From positions 92,948,638-93,012,637 of the forward strand of contig OZ022503.1 of NCBI GenBank assembly GCA_963989385.1: a stretch of 64,000 bases of DNA, in the 5' to 3' direction. A program made the translations under genes and the position numbers. The stretch comes from Ctena decussata. Taxonomy: Eukaryota > Mollusca > Bivalvia > Lucinida > Lucinidae. The first letter of the stretch is position 1; every line of letters begins with the position of its first letter. This document shows, piece after piece, positions 62,736 to 64,000 of this stretch. The notes below the pieces were generated by a model, which worked only from the letters and a program-made list of their open reading frames with translations, had not been told where the DNA came from and made no database searches.

Positions 62736-63324
62736 TCGTCACGGAAATATTGACGTTAAATATAATATTCGTCGTACGTTTTCCTCAGACCTTTTAAAAT
62801 GGCCGATCAGATTAATTTCTGAAAGTGAAAGGAAGAAAATCGTTTACAAAACTTATATCTTAACTCTTTAACTCATATTTCGATGAGTTTCTTGAAGAGT
62901 TTTAGTAAGTGTTTTATTAGAGGGCACTGTCAGTCTCAAGCCTTCAGTGAAAGAATTAGAATTTGTCGAAAAATTGTTGGCACAACCAAAACAAAACCGT
63001 TTTAGAATAGAACAACCAATAGAATAAGTTTGTCAACAACAAATAGAATTTTCAAACGTGCTTACCTGTGCCGTTGAATTCATTACCTTGCAAAGTAGTT
63101 ATCTATTGGAAATGCGTTTGTTAGCAATACAAATGCACTCAATTTTATTTTTTGTCTCTCTCCTGTTAAATTTTGAAACACTTTCTCAAAACAAGATATT
63201 TTTGCTTTGGTAAAAGGGTGCCCGCTTTGCAACTACTCCCATAATATGAGATATTGGGTATTCTGACGTCCATATTTTATGTTTTTATGCTGCTGTTTAC
63301 ATTTTTACTTTCAATGAACAGGTT

Positions 63325-63923
63325 AGGGAGAAGCTCAAATGGAGCTATATAGCCCGATCGAGGTATAAAAATGAGTGGAAATTAAAGCATTATTGCTTCT
63401 GGATTGCACTGAAGCTGAACTGCAGAATTTTATATGAACAACAGTATAAAGGGTGACAAACCTTTTATGATTTTGTAAAAAAAATTAACTTCCACCGTTG
63501 CGTTGTATGCAAATTGTGGAAATTTAAATACAAGAATATCTTTGAGATGCCCCCTCAAACTGGACAAATATATCCACTTCTGTGTCATGGTTTACATACC
63601 TGCTACGCTGGGATCATCTCAGAGGTATTATTGGACTGCATTTATACTTAATTACTTATAATTTATAGAAATGTCAGGGGAATGGGAAGAAACATGTTTA
63701 CACAAACATGTGGTTCTTTTACAAAAACGCAACGGCAGAAAAGTCAAATTGCTTTGCATTCCAACATGATTTTCATCAATATTGAAAGAACAGTACTTAA
63801 AATTTTGCAATTATTTTCAAAATGGATTCAGGTGAAGAATCTTCAAATTCTAATGCAATTTCTATACCTCGATCGGGCTATATAGCTCGATCGGGCTATA
63901 TAGCTCCATTTTAGCTTCTCCCT
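63325..63923. mobile_element. 599-bp TIR element
   Basis: Ends AGGGAGAAGCTCAAATGGAG and complement, ~45 bp arms including GCTATATAGCCCGATCGAGG. The right arm carries an extra GCTCGATCGGGCTATATA unit. No transposase. Confidence 0.8.
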
Positions 63924-64000
63924 ATTAAACCTGATGAATACCCGATCTCTCATCTACCATTGATGTTTTTGATTTGCGTCTTTAACTATCAGTTGATGTC

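Overview
The window is animal nuclear DNA: AT-rich, gene-poor, with one long split gene and dense small interspersed repeats. The repeats point to a mollusc, most likely a bivalve. They include pearl/HINE-like elements (tandem core, (ACGG)n stretch, terminal hairpin), tRNA-headed SINEs, CR1/L2-like LINEs and a Penelope-like element with its endonuclease on the N-terminal side. The species cannot be named from the sequence alone.

The only host gene I can assemble is on the minus strand, 37138 down to 11237. It encodes the orthologue of MBTPS1 (site-1 protease, S1P/SKI-1), the Golgi subtilisin-type protease that cuts SREBP and ATF6. I traced 24 coding exons (3195 nt, 1064 residues plus stop) with GT/AG borders and consistent phases throughout. 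Signal peptide, autoprocessing sites, catalytic Asp224/His257/Asn346/Ser422, the long luminal region, one C-terminal membrane segment and a basic tail are all present, so it reads as intact.

Layout. 1-11200: downstream flank, almost all small repeats (pearl/HINE-like array 1850-3282, a SINE with exact target duplication at 3647-3920, terminal-inverted-repeat elements). 11237-37138: MBTPS1, whose introns hold at least seven SINEs, about eight copies of one ~190-bp foldback family, a second ~230-bp family, four pearl/HINE-like elements, a 121-bp triplication and a partial copy of exon 7. 37139-52500: upstream flank, with a decayed RNase H fragment of a LINE, a large tandem-repeat element (42144-43532), nested hAT-like elements (43568-45401) and a 1.7-kb inverted-repeat element. 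52500-60060: a retroelement cluster with a minus-strand LINE 3' end, a plus-strand CR1/L2-like reverse transcriptase ORF, a nearly complete but broken Penelope-like element on the minus strand, and a decayed LINE piece. 60060-64000: foldback elements, microsatellites and a TIR element.

Most notable are a SINE whose target duplication copied the 5' splice site of MBTPS1 exon 19; a Penelope-like element with a GIY-YIG-like motif upstream of the RT, plus short detached 3' tails of the same family, one with a 9-bp target duplication; an in-frame 24-codon copy of part of exon 7; and two nested elements that both appear to have 5-bp target duplications.
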